A stretch of DNA of 64,000 bases from Tubiluchus corallicola. Its lineage: Eukaryota > Priapulida > Priapulimorpha > Priapulimorphida > Tubiluchidae. Under the pieces are notes generated by a model. The model had not been told where the DNA came from and ran no database searches. It saw nothing but the letters and a program-made list of their open reading frames with translations. Shown here piece after piece: positions 39,901 through 51,714 of the stretch (positions are counted from its first letter, which is position 1; each line of letters opens with the position of its first letter). The stretch lies in assembly GCA_030141605.1 (NCBI GenBank), contig JAQGDQ010000034.1, positions 732,001 through 796,000 on the forward strand. Reading direction: 5' to 3'. Both the position numbers and the translations under genes were made by a program.

Positions 39901-41321
39901 CCTGAAGATGTTATCAACAGTACCACAGCCATCGCCTTCAAAGCATGGCGATAGTGGAAGCGAGAATTTCCATTTCTGATCCCCTTTTTCGTTAACCTCT
40001 ACAAGATAGTGAGTGCCACATGGTGATAAACATTAGTCAAGTGATCAGTTTTTGAATTGTAATCACCAATGTGTAGTTTTTGCTAAAAATTTTATTATTT
40101 TTGTTAGAACACTGTGTGATACTTATATTAAATTTTTGTTAGCCATTTATGTTTATGTGGCTTTGATATAAGCTGTTTTCTTGTTTGTCTTGCTTTGAGC
40201 TGATATTTTTTATTCTTGTTTGCCTTTTGTTTTGCTTAGCTTTGAGCTGATTCTTTGTTTGCTTTTTGGTTTGCATTTGCTTGGAGCTGATTTTTTGCTT
40301 TGCCTTGAACTGAATTATGATTTCCGATTGCCTTTTGTTTTGCCTTGTTTTGGATTATTAAATATAAGATATTTACGCTCTGATATTTTTTATTTGCTTC
40401 TTCATTTGCACCTATCAAAAACTTCTGTTGTTAAAAAAGGAGCAGCAAAGCTAGTGACCAATTGGTCTTTCGCTGCTCCTACGCAATTATTATTGAAACA
40501 TTCTACTTCTATAATCATATAATGTGAATCGAATGTTGAGGAAATAAAATCGATTGAATTGAATTTTGCTTATTATCTATTGAGCATAACTTGTCTGGAG
40601 TGTAACTTTACTTCCTTGCGCACCAACATGAATGCTAATATAGGAGGTTTCCAATCTATCCAAATTTATCCAATTGTGTTTTGAACGTGCCGATTGTGGT
40701 GCTATTGACATCATCTTCAGGCAATCAATTCAAATGATTAAACCAGGTACCATAGTCACAGTCACTCTCTTGCACTTTCTCTGGAGCTGAAATACCTTTG
40801 ACATAATGTGGGTTCCAAACTTAACTTGTATATTCAAATATTCAATGTGTGGTTTCACTAGGGCTTTGTACATCGGTATGATGATGACTCTCACTGTACT
40901 AACAATTGCTCGAGAGATAGCTGAATTTGGCAACTTTATCGCTGATGTGCATGTGAAATTTGAGTAGGTCATCCACAACACGCAAATTCTTCTCAGAAAA
41001 AAATTTGCAACAATTCTCAGATTTTGCCTTCGGTAGCACTGTCTCATGTGAAATTCAAAATGCTTCTTTTTGCATACCGGCGTGCATAATAACCGTGCAC
41101 TTAGAAATAAAGCCATCATGGCGTGCCGGATAAATTATTGCACTTGTGCTCTGCGTAAAATTCCATAATAACACATAACACTATTACAAAATCAAACCAC
41201 TGTTTACCTTTTTACAATTCTTTTGTAGCCATGAGCGAATAGCGTCAAATTGGACTACAGTTTCAGGAGATTCAAAAAATTTAACGTTCGGACTCCCGTC
41301 TTTCTTTCTGATGATCACCAT
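15970..41321 (-). CDS. SMARCC1/2: SWI/SNF core subunit SMARCC (BAF155/BAF170/Moira homologue), 22 exons, 1410 aa
   Basis: Core scaffold subunit of the BAF/PBAF chromatin remodeller, in the nucleus. Exons in transcript order: 41321-41208, 39321-39202, 38726-38641, 37646-37332, 35762-35593, 34150-34030, 33835-33705, 32950-32728, 32279-32208, 31172-31059, 30549-30393, 30192-29962, 29521-29326, 28439-28317, 27435-27265, 25666-25584, 25030-24791, 23645-23511, 22328-22194, 21119-20966, 17462-16425, 16073-15970 (TAA). Phases agree at every join and the frame totals 4233 nt. The N-terminal MarR/BRCT/chromo-like module is about residues 1-265 ([30 protein letters not shown]). SWIRM is about 405-495 ([37 protein letters not shown]). 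SANT is about 622-675 ([20 protein letters not shown]). The coiled coil is about 870-970 ([20 protein letters not shown]). The tail from about 980 is Pro/Gln rich. Exon 8 uses a GC donor. The tail is longer than in human SMARCC1/2. Start chosen as the Met before RKKDG. Confidence 0.96.
18046..18382 (+). repeat. Local direct duplication of about 92 bp
   Basis: 18046-18138 and 18291-18382 share TTTTGTTCTTCAGATTCATA, AAGCAAAATTACAATTTGAT and AGCAATTTTTTGAGCTT with few differences. It is in SMARCC intron 20. Confidence 0.8.
19078..19572. mobile_element. hAT-like non-autonomous element with 8-bp target duplication
   Basis: Ends TAGGGTTACCATA and TATGGTAACCCTA are inverted repeats. The flanks ATCTATCC (19070-19077) and ATCTAACC (19573-19580) match at 7 of 8 positions. 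Sub-terminal CCGGGCAAACTGCC and GTCCGGGGAAACCCGGAC add further G+C-rich palindromes. The 71-codon minus-strand frame inside has no transposase motif. Confidence 0.85.
20023..20677. mobile_element. piggyBac-like MITE copy B (longest)
   Basis: Terminal inverted repeats AAGAAAACCGGATGATTGT and its complement near 20660-20677, with TTAA at 20019-20022 and 20678-20681. No transposase open frame is present. It is in SMARCC intron 20. It contains internal partial duplications of the CAAACTGTGGTTA segment. Confidence 0.85.
22479..23215 (+). repeat. Minisatellite, 24 units of 31 bp
   Basis: Unit GATAAGCATGTGTATCATTT plus CCTCAGAAGAA, repeated with an exact 31-bp period from 22479 to the unit starting at 23192. 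Units differ mainly at GTGTATC/GTGCATC, CCTC/CCAC and AGAAGAA/AGAAAGA. It is in a SMARCC intron between coiled-coil exons. There are no spacers, so it is a tandem array. Confidence 0.95.
23895..24272. mobile_element. hAT-like MITE (second complete copy)
   Basis: Starts CGAGTGAGCATTCTC and ends TTCGATACTCACCC. The interior matches the 3685-4037 copy (GACTTTCGAACT, CTTGATTTTATTC, GGTGAATTACTCAAATC). It is in a SMARCC intron. Confidence 0.55.
24374..24710. mobile_element. mariner-like MITE (CAGTGTTCCCTC family)
   Basis: Inverted ends CAGTGTTCCCTCGCTACTTC and AAGTGAGGGAACACTG are flanked by TA (24372-24373 and 24711-24712). The internal TACTTCGCGGAAATTC and TTATCGCGGG resemble sub-terminal repeats. 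It is in a SMARCC intron. Confidence 0.85.
25678..26150. repeat. Dispersed repeat family, copy 1
   Basis: Shares blocks with 27690-28165 and, more weakly, 56900-57075: GGGTTTATTTTACTG, AAAGAAATTTGC, AAACTTATTATAC and GGAAATTGA. Ends are not resolved and the class is unknown. It is in a SMARCC intron. Confidence 0.55.
26498..26745. mobile_element. Small MITE with 35-bp perfect inverted repeats
   Basis: CAAGCATTAACTTTGTGATT... at 26498 is matched by its exact complement ending TTAATGCTTG at 26745. The interior (TAGTTCAAAATGATATT) resembles 29760-29870, so a related copy may lie in the neighbouring SMARCC intron. Confidence 0.75.
26800..27243. mobile_element. mariner-like MITE (CCGTATTTTCCC family), abutting SMARCC exon 15
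   Basis: Ends CCGTATTTTCCCGTGTATAA and TTATACACGGGAAAATACGG form perfect inverted repeats flanked by TA. The right end repeats the GGTCTCTTATACAC motif twice. The element stops about 20 bp from the exon 15 boundary at 27265. Confidence 0.85.
27690..28165. repeat. Dispersed repeat family, copy 2
   Basis: Same order of blocks as copy 1 (GGGTCTATTTTACTG, AAAGAAATTTGC, AAACTTATTATACG, GGAAATTGATAG, CTTATCACATTTTTGTTA). It is in a SMARCC intron. Confidence 0.55.
28745..29288. mobile_element. piggyBac-like MITE copy C, next to SMARCC exon 13
   Basis: Inverted ends AGGAAAACCGGATGATTG and CAATCGCCTGGTTTTACT, with TTAA at 28741-28744 and 29289-29292. The interior is the same as copies A and B and in the same orientation. 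Its right end lies about 33 bp from the exon 13 boundary, close to the splice donor on the minus strand. Confidence 0.85.
31549..32019. mobile_element. Probable MITE with imperfect inverted repeats
   Basis: The left end AGTTGCCAAAATATTCTCGC and the complement of the right end (AGTTGCAAAACTCGCC) are similar. The body is dense in TCGCAA, TCGAAAA and their complements, quite unlike the surrounding intron. The open frames on both strands follow from this bias. It is in a SMARCC intron. Confidence 0.45.
35430..35530. mobile_element. Possible hAT (Charlie-like) end fragment
   Basis: GGTTCCCAACCTTGGGGTCG with a palindrome GGGGTCGCGACCCC at 35452-35465 resembles the sub-terminal region of common animal hAT elements. 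A matching second end was not found. Confidence 0.4.
35776..36000 (+). repeat. Short tandem repeat, about 5 units of 44-46 bp
   Basis: Units AAGCATGTGCCTCAACTATG... start near 35776, 35822, 35868, 35912 and 35958, with a decayed extra unit near 36078. The array begins about 14 bp from SMARCC exon 5 on its acceptor side. Confidence 0.85.
39841..40567 (+). mobile_element. CR1/L2-like LINE 3'-end relic
   Basis: The plus strand reads RLDAYKFSF, then [20 protein letters not shown] and a stop at 39952-39954, the usual C-terminus of CR1-type ORF2. Some 600 bp downstream it ends with AATAAAATCGATTGAATTG, a short GATTGAAT-like 3' tail. The TTTGCYTTG-rich stretch at 40190-40360 lies inside it. It is in SMARCC intron 1. 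Confidence 0.6.
40640..41119 (-). mobile_element. CR1-like LINE ORF2 relic
   Basis: The minus strand reads [17 protein letters not shown], then [20 protein letters not shown], and further on [20 protein letters not shown]. These match the end of CR1-type reverse transcriptase (YKALVRPHLEYA, LERVQRRATKMIPGL, LPEDVVNA..FK..LDK). The segment between PGL and LPED is deleted. It is close to SMARCC exon 1, in intron 1. Confidence 0.7.
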
Positions 41322-43377
<2,056 letters not shown>

Positions 43378-46300
43378 ATGGTTAAACTACAGGTAAATCC
43401 TGTAGATTAAACAAATCTTTAAAAGTAAACTGTCTGAATCAAAGTGGACTAGTTGGCATCAATGCTTGTAGTGCAACATAACAAAATTTGTAATGTTCAA
43501 TTTCCAGGATTTATATTCTAGGAAAAATAAGCATTTGCATGTACTTGATTTTTTTGCATGTACCACCTAAGAATTTTTACAATTGCAATCTTAGCAGAAT
43601 TTGTAGGTAAACATTTTCTTTTCAAAGCGTAGTGAATCGTGGAATTGTGATTCGTCTCCGAAACAATCTAGTTCACTCATCGTTGAACAAAAAATGAATC
43701 TGCATCTGTATTAACATAGTTTCACTGCACACCAACCTTCCTAAGAATATATTATAATGCAAAATTTGTATTCACTGAAGGTAATTCACTTTTTTTGAAA
43801 TAATATATGTTATAGTATTGTAAATTTTTTTATTTATGCCAAATCAACAGACTGCACTCAATAAACAGCAAGTTAAGCAATTTCATAAAAATCTGCAATT
43901 TCTCAGGTGAATGACGTAAAATAAACGTAGCAAGTAACCTACTAATCTTTGAGAATGCTGGAACATAACATGTTATATGATCTTAAATATATGATTTTGC
44001 CGGAATGTTGTAGTTTGGTTTACTAACTATTCCCGTGTTTAACATCTTTGTTTAGTGAGTTTGAACTGCACGGACTTTCCTTCATCTACAGTATTTCTTT
44101 GGCAGTCACAGTTCATTTTCAGCTTACACTAACATTGGTGCATGCAAGTGCAATCACACTGGTGGAAGAAAGGAATTAACACAGCACAATGGGAACAGTA
44201 ATTATTAGTTTTTTATTTTGTTGGAAAGCACTATGGTAGAGTGGTACAGCGCTGGGCTGCCAATACCGAGGGCTCTGGGTTCGAGCCATACTCTGATGCG
44301 TCTGGATTTTTCGAGCCATGTTCTACTCAAACAGGAATCTCTGATCATTTTCCTATATGTTCTCAGTGCTAATTGAGTACCTGGTCATTTAGTGGGGTTA
44401 ATTACCTGTCTTCCTTTTCCTCTGTGGCTTTGTGAATATTAAACAGGTGCTGTACCTTACACACCATTTGTCATTTTATGGTTTAAAATGGCTTTATGAA
44501 GGAGATTCTATGTTTAAAAATGTACATTGTACTGTCAAACGGCAATAGTGTGGCATATTTCTGTCGTAGCTAAATAATTTGACACTAGACTGGCAAAAGT
44601 TGTTAACAATACATCACGCTCACATGGCTCCTTTTGGCTTAATGGTGTTACATCAATGTTTTTATAACAGTCTATCCGCTTTATCTGCCTCAAGATTTTG
44701 AATTTTTCAAAATTTTTGAAATATAAAAATTTCAGAACATTGCGAATTACTCTTTTCCGTGTTTTTAGTTTTGCGATTCCCTTGATTTAGCATAAGTAAT
44801 GATTTGGGACATCTAACTTAGATATGACAAAATTTAGGTGTTTAAGTACATGACAGTTTAAAATACAGTCATACCTCAGTTTTCGACCATAATTCGTTCC
44901 TAAAAAATGTTTGAAAACCGATTTGGTTGAGTAACGAATCATTTATTCCCACAAGAAATAATGTAAAAGCAAATAATCTGTTCTCGAGCACCAAATGAAC
45001 TGTAAAGTATTACTAAAACGAAATATAATAAGGCAAAAATGTTTATTCAAACAGTAGATGTGATATTATTGATAAGAAAAACAATAGAATTCCATAGAAA
45101 GAAAAACATAATTATTCCTGCATGAAAAAACCTTACGTGTTGGTAGCAGTGGGATGGTATACGTAAGGAAGAGCAGAAACACATGTGTGACTACTCTTGG
45201 GTGCGGTCGGTTACGCTCGGCTCTACTTGGCTCGCCGCGCGTGCGTTCATCACGTGCTTGGCGGTTGGTCGAGAACGGAGACAATTTCAACTTGAATTTT
45301 CTGGTCGAAAACTGATTTGTACGAGTGCTGAGACGTTCGAAAACTGAGGTATGACTGTAGGTTGTTTGTGCAATAAGCATTAGTTGTAATAACAACATTA
45401 AATAGAACATTAACACTGTCGATTTCCTCGTATTGTTGGTGCACGACTCGGTTTCAAGATTATTTTAGCGGTTTTAACACTTTTTTACATTGATAATGTA
45501 TATATTTCTATATAATGCCCGAAAACCTAGGTTGCAATTTTGGGCTAAAGTTTACAAGTCCCCACACACAAGAAATTAGTTCGTGAAACTGATTAGTGTT
45601 AGGGTTAGGATTAAGATTAGGGCGAGGGCTGGGTTAGGATTAGGGTGAATGAGAGTTAGGGTTAACGCTAGGGTTGGAGTATGGAAATTGCATGGGGAAT
45701 CTCCTTCCTAATGTTGTTATAATTTTGATAGTGAGTTCTACTCGTTTACTTATCCTATTATATTGAATTTCAGGATATTACCCTGTACACGGTCAAAGCT
45801 ATCATCGTCATGGATAATGACGGCAATCGGTTACTTGCAAAGGTAAATACGACGTAACCTATAAAGACTTTAAGTTTTAATGAAAAGCTTGTTAATCTGT
45901 TACCTTGTGCAGCAGTGGTATATGCTAACAAGCTAGGCTAAGCTACTTGTTTCTGTTTCAACTTTGCATTTCTTCTGTTTTGCAAAAATGTGTTGAGGAA
46001 CCATCCACATATAATGTTATCAAGTTTTAGACCATATCTACCTTGCGTTATAATGTTGTTGTCATGTGCTCCAACACCTATCTACCCCTTATACTGATAT
46101 CGATGTCATGCCGGTGTAGCTTTTTGTGCATGTTATTCTTCCTCCTCTCAAGGACAGTCAACAACATCACTTGTGTTAATTAACAGGAAACCATCTGTGG
46201 GTTCTACTGGCATGGTGGTGGATGTGGCGCAGTCCAAATTCATTGAACTCATTCTCATCGACCCATCCTCTAGATTCTCTAGACTCATCATCCTCTTTAC

Positions 46301-49300
46301 AGCCGAGTTACAACCTCCACATCAACTTTAAAAAAGCATGAAGTCATATAACCAGTCAGAGATGGATATCATGACTAAATCACATATCTACCTTGTGTTA
46401 TAATTGAGTTATTACCTACCGACTCTAAACTTGATATCGTTATATGTGGAAAGCCCCTGATATGAATGAATTACAATATTGTTACTAAGTAGTGTTGATA
46501 TGAACGAATATGTGTCTCATACTGGAGTATCATCAGATAAATTTTTAAATTTGTTTTAGAATTTAAAGCAAATGAGTTTTCTAATTTCAGTACTATGATA
46601 ACACATTCCCCACAGTAAAGCAGCAGCGTGATTTTGAGCAAAGTTTATTTAACAAGACGCACAGGGCAAACGGTAAGCAATTCTTTATCTAATACAACAG
46701 TGCTAATACTGCCACATCAGAGCTAATATTAATACTAACACAGCACTCTTAATCATGATCTAATGCAGTAAAATGTCTACCATAGAGACCACCACCAACA
46801 TTGTTTCAATAGTATGAATGGTCCTTATGTAACAGGTCCTTGTGTAGAATAATATTATGGACGTTTCTGAAGTCGGGAGTCTCTTGTTAAATTATGTTAT
46901 ATTAAATTGTTATAGGCCATCAGTCGTAAAATTTTTCTACCAGTCAGTATTGGTGGTAATTTTTATTCGTTATTTGTAGTTAATGGCAATAGTAACTGTT
47001 GATTATATTTTTCAGCCGAAGTTATGTTACTGGACGGTTTTACTTGCTTATATAGAACCAGCGTAGATCTGTATTTTGCAGTCATAGGAAATTCGCGTGA
47101 AAATGAGGTTTGTTTTTTTACCATTGTTTGGTCAGCTAGTCGCATCACCGGGAACATAATTCGATGTCTTATTTTTCAAATGTTGATTCAATCAAACTTT
47201 TGTGTACTGGGCAAACGGAATTTCGAACTTACATGTATATATGTGGCTGGCTGACAGTTCCAAAATGAATACATTTCTGTTTGTTAACTATTGTTAAACC
47301 AAGTTGCATGAGAGAGTGTTTTAGTACAGTATTAGTCCTCGGTTAAGGGCTTAACAACGCTAATGCAAAATAAAATGTAAAGCAAATTGTCCGTAAATGC
47401 AGCACTTTTCGTAGAAAACATTCTAGTGGAAAACTTAATAACGTCTAATTCATATAAATTAAACAATTTGTGAGTTTTATCCATATTTCTTCTTTGTAAT
47501 TTCTTTCCGCTTGCTTGAAACCACTTATCTTTCTTACCTATCTCTAGCTGATGGTATCTTTCTCGTAACTTTGAAGTCTGTTCGCAGTCAGTGGTTACAC
47601 ACTGCATTAGGAAAAATGACAAGCATTTGGCGGTCTCGGGATAATGTAGACACTGGTTGCTATAGCAACAGGTTGATGGCAGAATTCTTTTGCACAAAGT
47701 TTGCGCTCACGTGCGTTGAGGTGTAATCACAAGCACAAATTGCTTTAGCATTAAGCAGTTACTTTGAGACAAAAACATAAATTATATTAGACTATCTGAC
47801 TTTACAATAATATTTTAGAACAAAATACATTATATGGCATGTGATGCATTCTTAGGCCGGATACAAAAAATTTTTTCTGTCTTATCTCATGAGCTTAAAA
47901 GATGTCAGTAGGGAAGGAGGCAACATTTTTGAATGTTGAAGGCTGAATCGTAGATTACATTTAAAATCAGTTGAAATCAAAGTTTGTTTATTTCCCACTA
48001 GTTAGCAGTAATGTTTTAAATTTTTTTCAATGCATAGTTTTGCACACTTTGTTTTTTAGTTTCGCTTTACTAAATTATTGTATAATAATCGAAATTAAAA
48101 AAATACACTTTTACATGATAGCATCAAGTAAGTACAAAACATTCATTGTATGAACGTACAAAAAAATTATAAAATTCCGGACCGGGTGCACGATAAAAAA
48201 ATATTACGTGTACGATTAGACGAAAACAGAAGCATGATTATTGTCAGCCTTATGTGGGTTGTTTGTTTTTTGGTTTTTGGCTGTTTATATCTGCAACTTA
48301 CTAGTATCACTCACTATTTTTCAGTTAATGCTGTTAAGTGTACTGAACTGTTTGTACGAATCCGTTAGCCAAATACTCCGCAAGGATGTGGAAAAACGAA
48401 GCTTTCTGGACAACATGGATGCAATGTTGCTCACTGTAGATGAAATTTGTGATGAAGGGTAGGTTGCCCTATTTTTTACGGCATCTCCATCGTAAACCTC
48501 AGCCGGGTTGGGTGATCTCCGATTTGCAGATATAAGATAGCTTGTGCTAAAACACGTTTGCAAGATGGGTAGGGATGCAATAGTTTTGTCGTGGCCAAAA
48601 GCTAGCACTATGCCTGAAGTACTGAAGTTGTGTAGAATAAGCATAAAATTTGAATCACTTGTACTGGCTTTCCCCGAAAGTTTTATTTTTTGGTAAATTG
48701 AAAAATTAAAGTAACAAAAAAATAAAACGGAAGGTGATTTTTGGGTACTGTTGAGCTTTTTTATGTTGTTATTGACATTTCACAACACTTTATATATTAA
48801 ATATGCTCTTTTGTACACTTTACAAAAGCTCAATAACACCCAAAAGTTTGTTTTCCAATAATTGTAATAGCTTTTAGTGTAACCTTTTTTTGCTTTACAT
48901 TTATGCATGTTTTTCATTTGCTAATTTTCTTCAGATTCACTACATATTTAATGTAAAATTAATTGCTCATGTTGCTAATCCAGTTTACTAATAATAAGGG
49001 TGACTGATTTAAATAACTATTGAGTTTTCCCCACTCTTCCCTTAAATTGTATTTCAATTTAGTAATAATTATAAGTGTGATATGTAACAAAAGGGAAAAT
49101 AAAATGAATCTGAATCTGAATTTGTAACATACATCGTCAGACTCATGAATGCTACTGTATTATTGAGAGTAGTACCAATAATTGTGTTGTGGTTGGTATT
49201 GATGGCAAAGGAAGCCAGGTGATTTGCAGACGTGCGTGTGAAGTTGTGTGTGTGGAATTGCACGAGAACTGAAATTTGATACGTGTGAAAGGCTAAAAAT

Positions 49301-51714
49301 GCATGTGATACACGCCTAAAGCGTGAGAGATGGAAGGTCTGTTATTTGAATTTAATATAATGAACTTTGTCGTTTTCTTACGTAACTTGTATTATGCAAG
49401 GACCATTTACAGCTTACCTACGGCCATATCACGTTGAAAACAGGTTCTCGTCTGATCATCGAAGTTAAGCAACGTTGAGCCTGGTTAGTACGTGGATGGT
49501 TGACCGCCCAGGAATACCAGGTGCTGTAGGCTTGCGGGATGCCCACACTGTATATCGACACTAGGCGGAGGAGCTGCACAAGCAGCCAACCGCTAGAGGG
49601 CGGAGGAGGTCAAGTGACCCAACGGCCATGTGTAGAGGAGTAAACCTTCCAAATCAGGAGTGGAGCCCCGAAGGCAGACCAGTGCAGCATGCTCGCTGAC
49701 CCCGGCAGTTCCTGGAGCCAACCTGGTGCCAAACGTATCGCTCTGCTTTCCTTTGGACTACACCAGGGAGGAAGAGAGGGGGTTCCTGTTGTCTGGGCAA
49801 CTCAGGATCTCCAGGCGTGCGCCCTGGAGAGGACACTCTAGTGGTTCAAGGATCGGACTGCTCAGCCACAGTCGACGCTGCAGCTCCATCAATGTGATCT
49901 AACTGACTCTCTTGGCACACAGTCCATTGTCTTCCGAGACAGAAGGATGCCAACATCAACATCTAGTTACAGCTTTTGGTGTTATAGTGTTGTATCAGAA
50001 AGTATAATGGGTTTGCATGCTGTTTGATTAGGCTTGCAAGTGCATCATCTTTCTGAACGTGTAGAATCAGCAGTCCAGTGCAAAAACTAGGGGTAAATAT
50101 GTCGAGGCATGTATCCAATTTTAAAACCTGTTTTTCTTTATTAGAAAGGCCAAAAAGTGGCGGAGCTTTCCTTTCTGTAATGCTTAAGTAAAAAGATATT
50201 CTTTTTCAAAATCATCAAACCGCTTTTCGTTCCAGAATAATCATGGAATCTGATCCTTCAGAAGTTGTCCACCGTGTGGCGCTACGAGCCGATGATATAT
50301 CACTTGGTGAACAAACTGTAGCACAGGTAAAATTGTTGTTTTATACGAATTCAGTTTAACACAACACAGTAAGTTGCCTCTTAACGACGCCCCCTTTGGT
50401 GATTTTTTTTACTATTGCTAATGTTTTGCCATCCTTTTCTTCCATTTTCTCATTTAATGAATACATATGTGTACATATGTGTGCTTGCAAACCAAAACCG
50501 TCCATAAGTCGGCATAGTTAACTACGTTATGATGCTAAAAAGTAGAAAGTACCGAAAATTTGGCCAAATGTCGATTTTTTAGGTTTTATGAAAACAAATG
50601 CTAAATATATTAGACTTTTATATTCTAGCATCAAATTATGAGGAAAATGTCTAAAAAATACTAAAAATGTAATTTTATAACTCCCTTACCCACTTTTCCA
50701 TCTACAAACTAGTACTGCAATTGTAAAAAAAACTTGTATTTTCCAACTCCGATTGTAGCTTTGGATTTTTTCTGTCGACAAGACCAGATTTTCGTCAGGA
50801 AGAGTCATCTACTGGATTTAAACGTAACTTCAATTTGCTCTTGTAAAGTCCATAGCAACCCCACTTTCGTGTGGTTGCTAAGTGTTTTGTAGAGGCTCGA
50901 GAAAAAAATAGTGGCTAATCTTAACAGCGTTTTTCTCAAGATTACGTTTTTCAGTGCGTAGCCTGCACCTCAATTTCAACGTGGAATATCTCAGCTTAGA
51001 AGTAGCATAGAGCAATGAGCTTGGTATAAATGATCCTCATGAAATGGAGATTCAGGATATGTGAATAACTAGAAAAGCTTAATTGCCGACTTATGGACGA
51101 TTTTGCTATGCAAGCACACATATAAATTTTTTATATTAACAGTTTGTCAAAAAGCTGTTGCTCATATAAGTTGCCTCCTGTAACTGTTTTTGATTTATAT
51201 TTGGTTTTACAAGACTGATAGACATCTAGTGCATTATGACAACTTTCACTGATACATGATTAAAATTATACCGTAAATGTATTGATTTATATTTGTGTAT
51301 AGGCACTTACATAAGGCTATACACTTACATAATATCTTTGTATATGTCTACTTTGTATACTTGATCATAACCTTGTACTTGATTCACAATGCAGAAAGAC
51401 CGCCAATGAGCCGAATTGATTTGTCATTCGTATCTTTAAAAAAGGACTTAGTAGGCCGTTCCCGTATGCACGTATTAAAACGCTCCACTGAGTCTTTAAC
51501 AGTAGAATCACAAAATGTTAGAAACAAGCTTTTAGATCTATTATTGAAGCTCTGACTCTCTGACGTGTACGTCGATTTTAAGGACCAATATTAGACAACT
51601 GCCAGTTGAAACTGTATAATCAACACCTACTTTTTTTATGAATGTGCACATTTCTTTTTGTTGCAGGTTTTACAATCAGCAAAGGAACAGTTAAAGTGGT
51701 CACTGTTGAAATAG
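43378..51714 (+). CDS. COPZ1: Coatomer subunit zeta (COPI), 7 exons, 176 aa
   Basis: Small adaptin-like subunit of the COPI coat for Golgi-to-ER and intra-Golgi vesicles. It pairs with gamma-COP in the F-subcomplex. Exons: 43378-43392, 45774-45842, 46591-46672, 47016-47107, 48325-48458, 50236-50326 and 51667-51714 (TAG). The frame totals 531 nt, or 176 residues, against 177 for human COPZ1. Recognisable blocks are [73 protein letters not shown] and the terminal [15 protein letters not shown]. Exons 2-7 are certain. The first exon (MVKLQ) is inferred: it is an ATG with a CAG/GTAAAT donor in the right phase and it restores the family length exactly. It is divergent from SMARCC and convergent with BAZ2. 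Confidence 0.93.
44222..44462 (+). mobile_element. tRNA-derived SINE
   Basis: Pol III box A-like TGGTAGAGTGG is at 44234-44244 and a perfect B box GGGTTCGAGCC is at 44277-44287. The tRNA-like head (AGCGCTGGGCTGCCAATACC between the boxes) is followed by an unrelated ~170-bp body that ends near TGAATATTAAACAGGTGC. Target duplications were not resolved. It is in COPZ intron 1. Confidence 0.7.
44866..45357. mobile_element. Tc1/mariner-like MITE, copy 2
   Basis: Near-perfect terminal inverted repeats CAGTCATACCTCAGTTTTCG and CGAAAACTGAGGTATGACTG, with TA on both sides. It is the same family as 2023-2631 in the opposite orientation. It carries no transposase and is in COPZ intron 1. Confidence 0.85.
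45598..45680 (+). repeat. Degenerate TTAGGG (telomere-like) tract
   Basis: Successive GTTAGGG, TTAGGATTA, GATTAGGG, GGGTTAGGATTAGGG and GTTAGGGTTAACGCTAGGG motifs. It is decayed from a 6-bp TTAGGG period and lies less than 100 bp upstream of COPZ exon 2. Confidence 0.7.
46033..46410 (+). repeat. Pair of short direct repeats
   Basis: CATATCTACCTTGCGTTATA near 46035 and CATATCTACCTTGTGTTATA near 46383 lie about 350 bp apart in a COPZ intron. They may bound an unrecognised insertion. No coding content. Confidence 0.35.
49416..49533 (+). rRNA. 5S rRNA-like head of the retroposon (not a normal 5S gene)
   Basis: Begins ACCTACGGCCATATCACGTT and ends GGTGCTGTAGGCTT, the full 5S length of about 118 nt. 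The internal promoter is recognisable: box A-like GAAGTTAAGCAACG, intermediate element GGTTAGTACGTGGATGG, and box C-like GACCGCCCAGGAATACC. It differs from standard metazoan 5S at several positions (for example GTACGTGG for GTACTTGG). It has no T-run terminator after GGCTT, so pol III would read into the tail. Classed as part of a retroposon. Confidence 0.7.
49416..49966 (+). mobile_element. 5S-rRNA-headed retroposon (SINE3-like) with 9-bp target duplication
   Basis: The element is flanked on both sides by TTACAGCTT (49407-49415 and 49967-49975). Its first 118 bases are a 5S rRNA relative. The following ~430 bp is far more G+C rich than its surroundings. That tail encodes [12 protein letters not shown] on plus (about 49844-49882), resembling the C-terminal end of many LINE ORF2 proteins. 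It ends in CATCAACATCTAG. The interpretation is a pol III-driven SINE with a 5S head and a LINE-derived tail, inserted by target-primed reverse transcription. It lies in the COPZ intron between exons 5 and 6. Confidence 0.75.
50479..51119. mobile_element. 641-bp inverted-repeat element, copy 2
   Basis: Same ends (GTGTGCTTGCAAACC and GCTATGCAAGCACAC) and the same interior as copy 1, in the last COPZ intron. Flanking CATAT and ATATA could be a short target duplication. Superfamily not assigned. Confidence 0.8.

Noticed and set aside
44190..44200. Alternative COPZ first exon encoding MGT
   Set aside because: The donor ACA/GTAATT is weak. The ATG at 43378 has a strong CAG/GTAAAT donor and gives the family length.
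49416..49533. Functional 5S rRNA gene
   Set aside because: It has substitutions in the promoter boxes, no T-run terminator, and sits at the head of a longer element bounded by target duplications.
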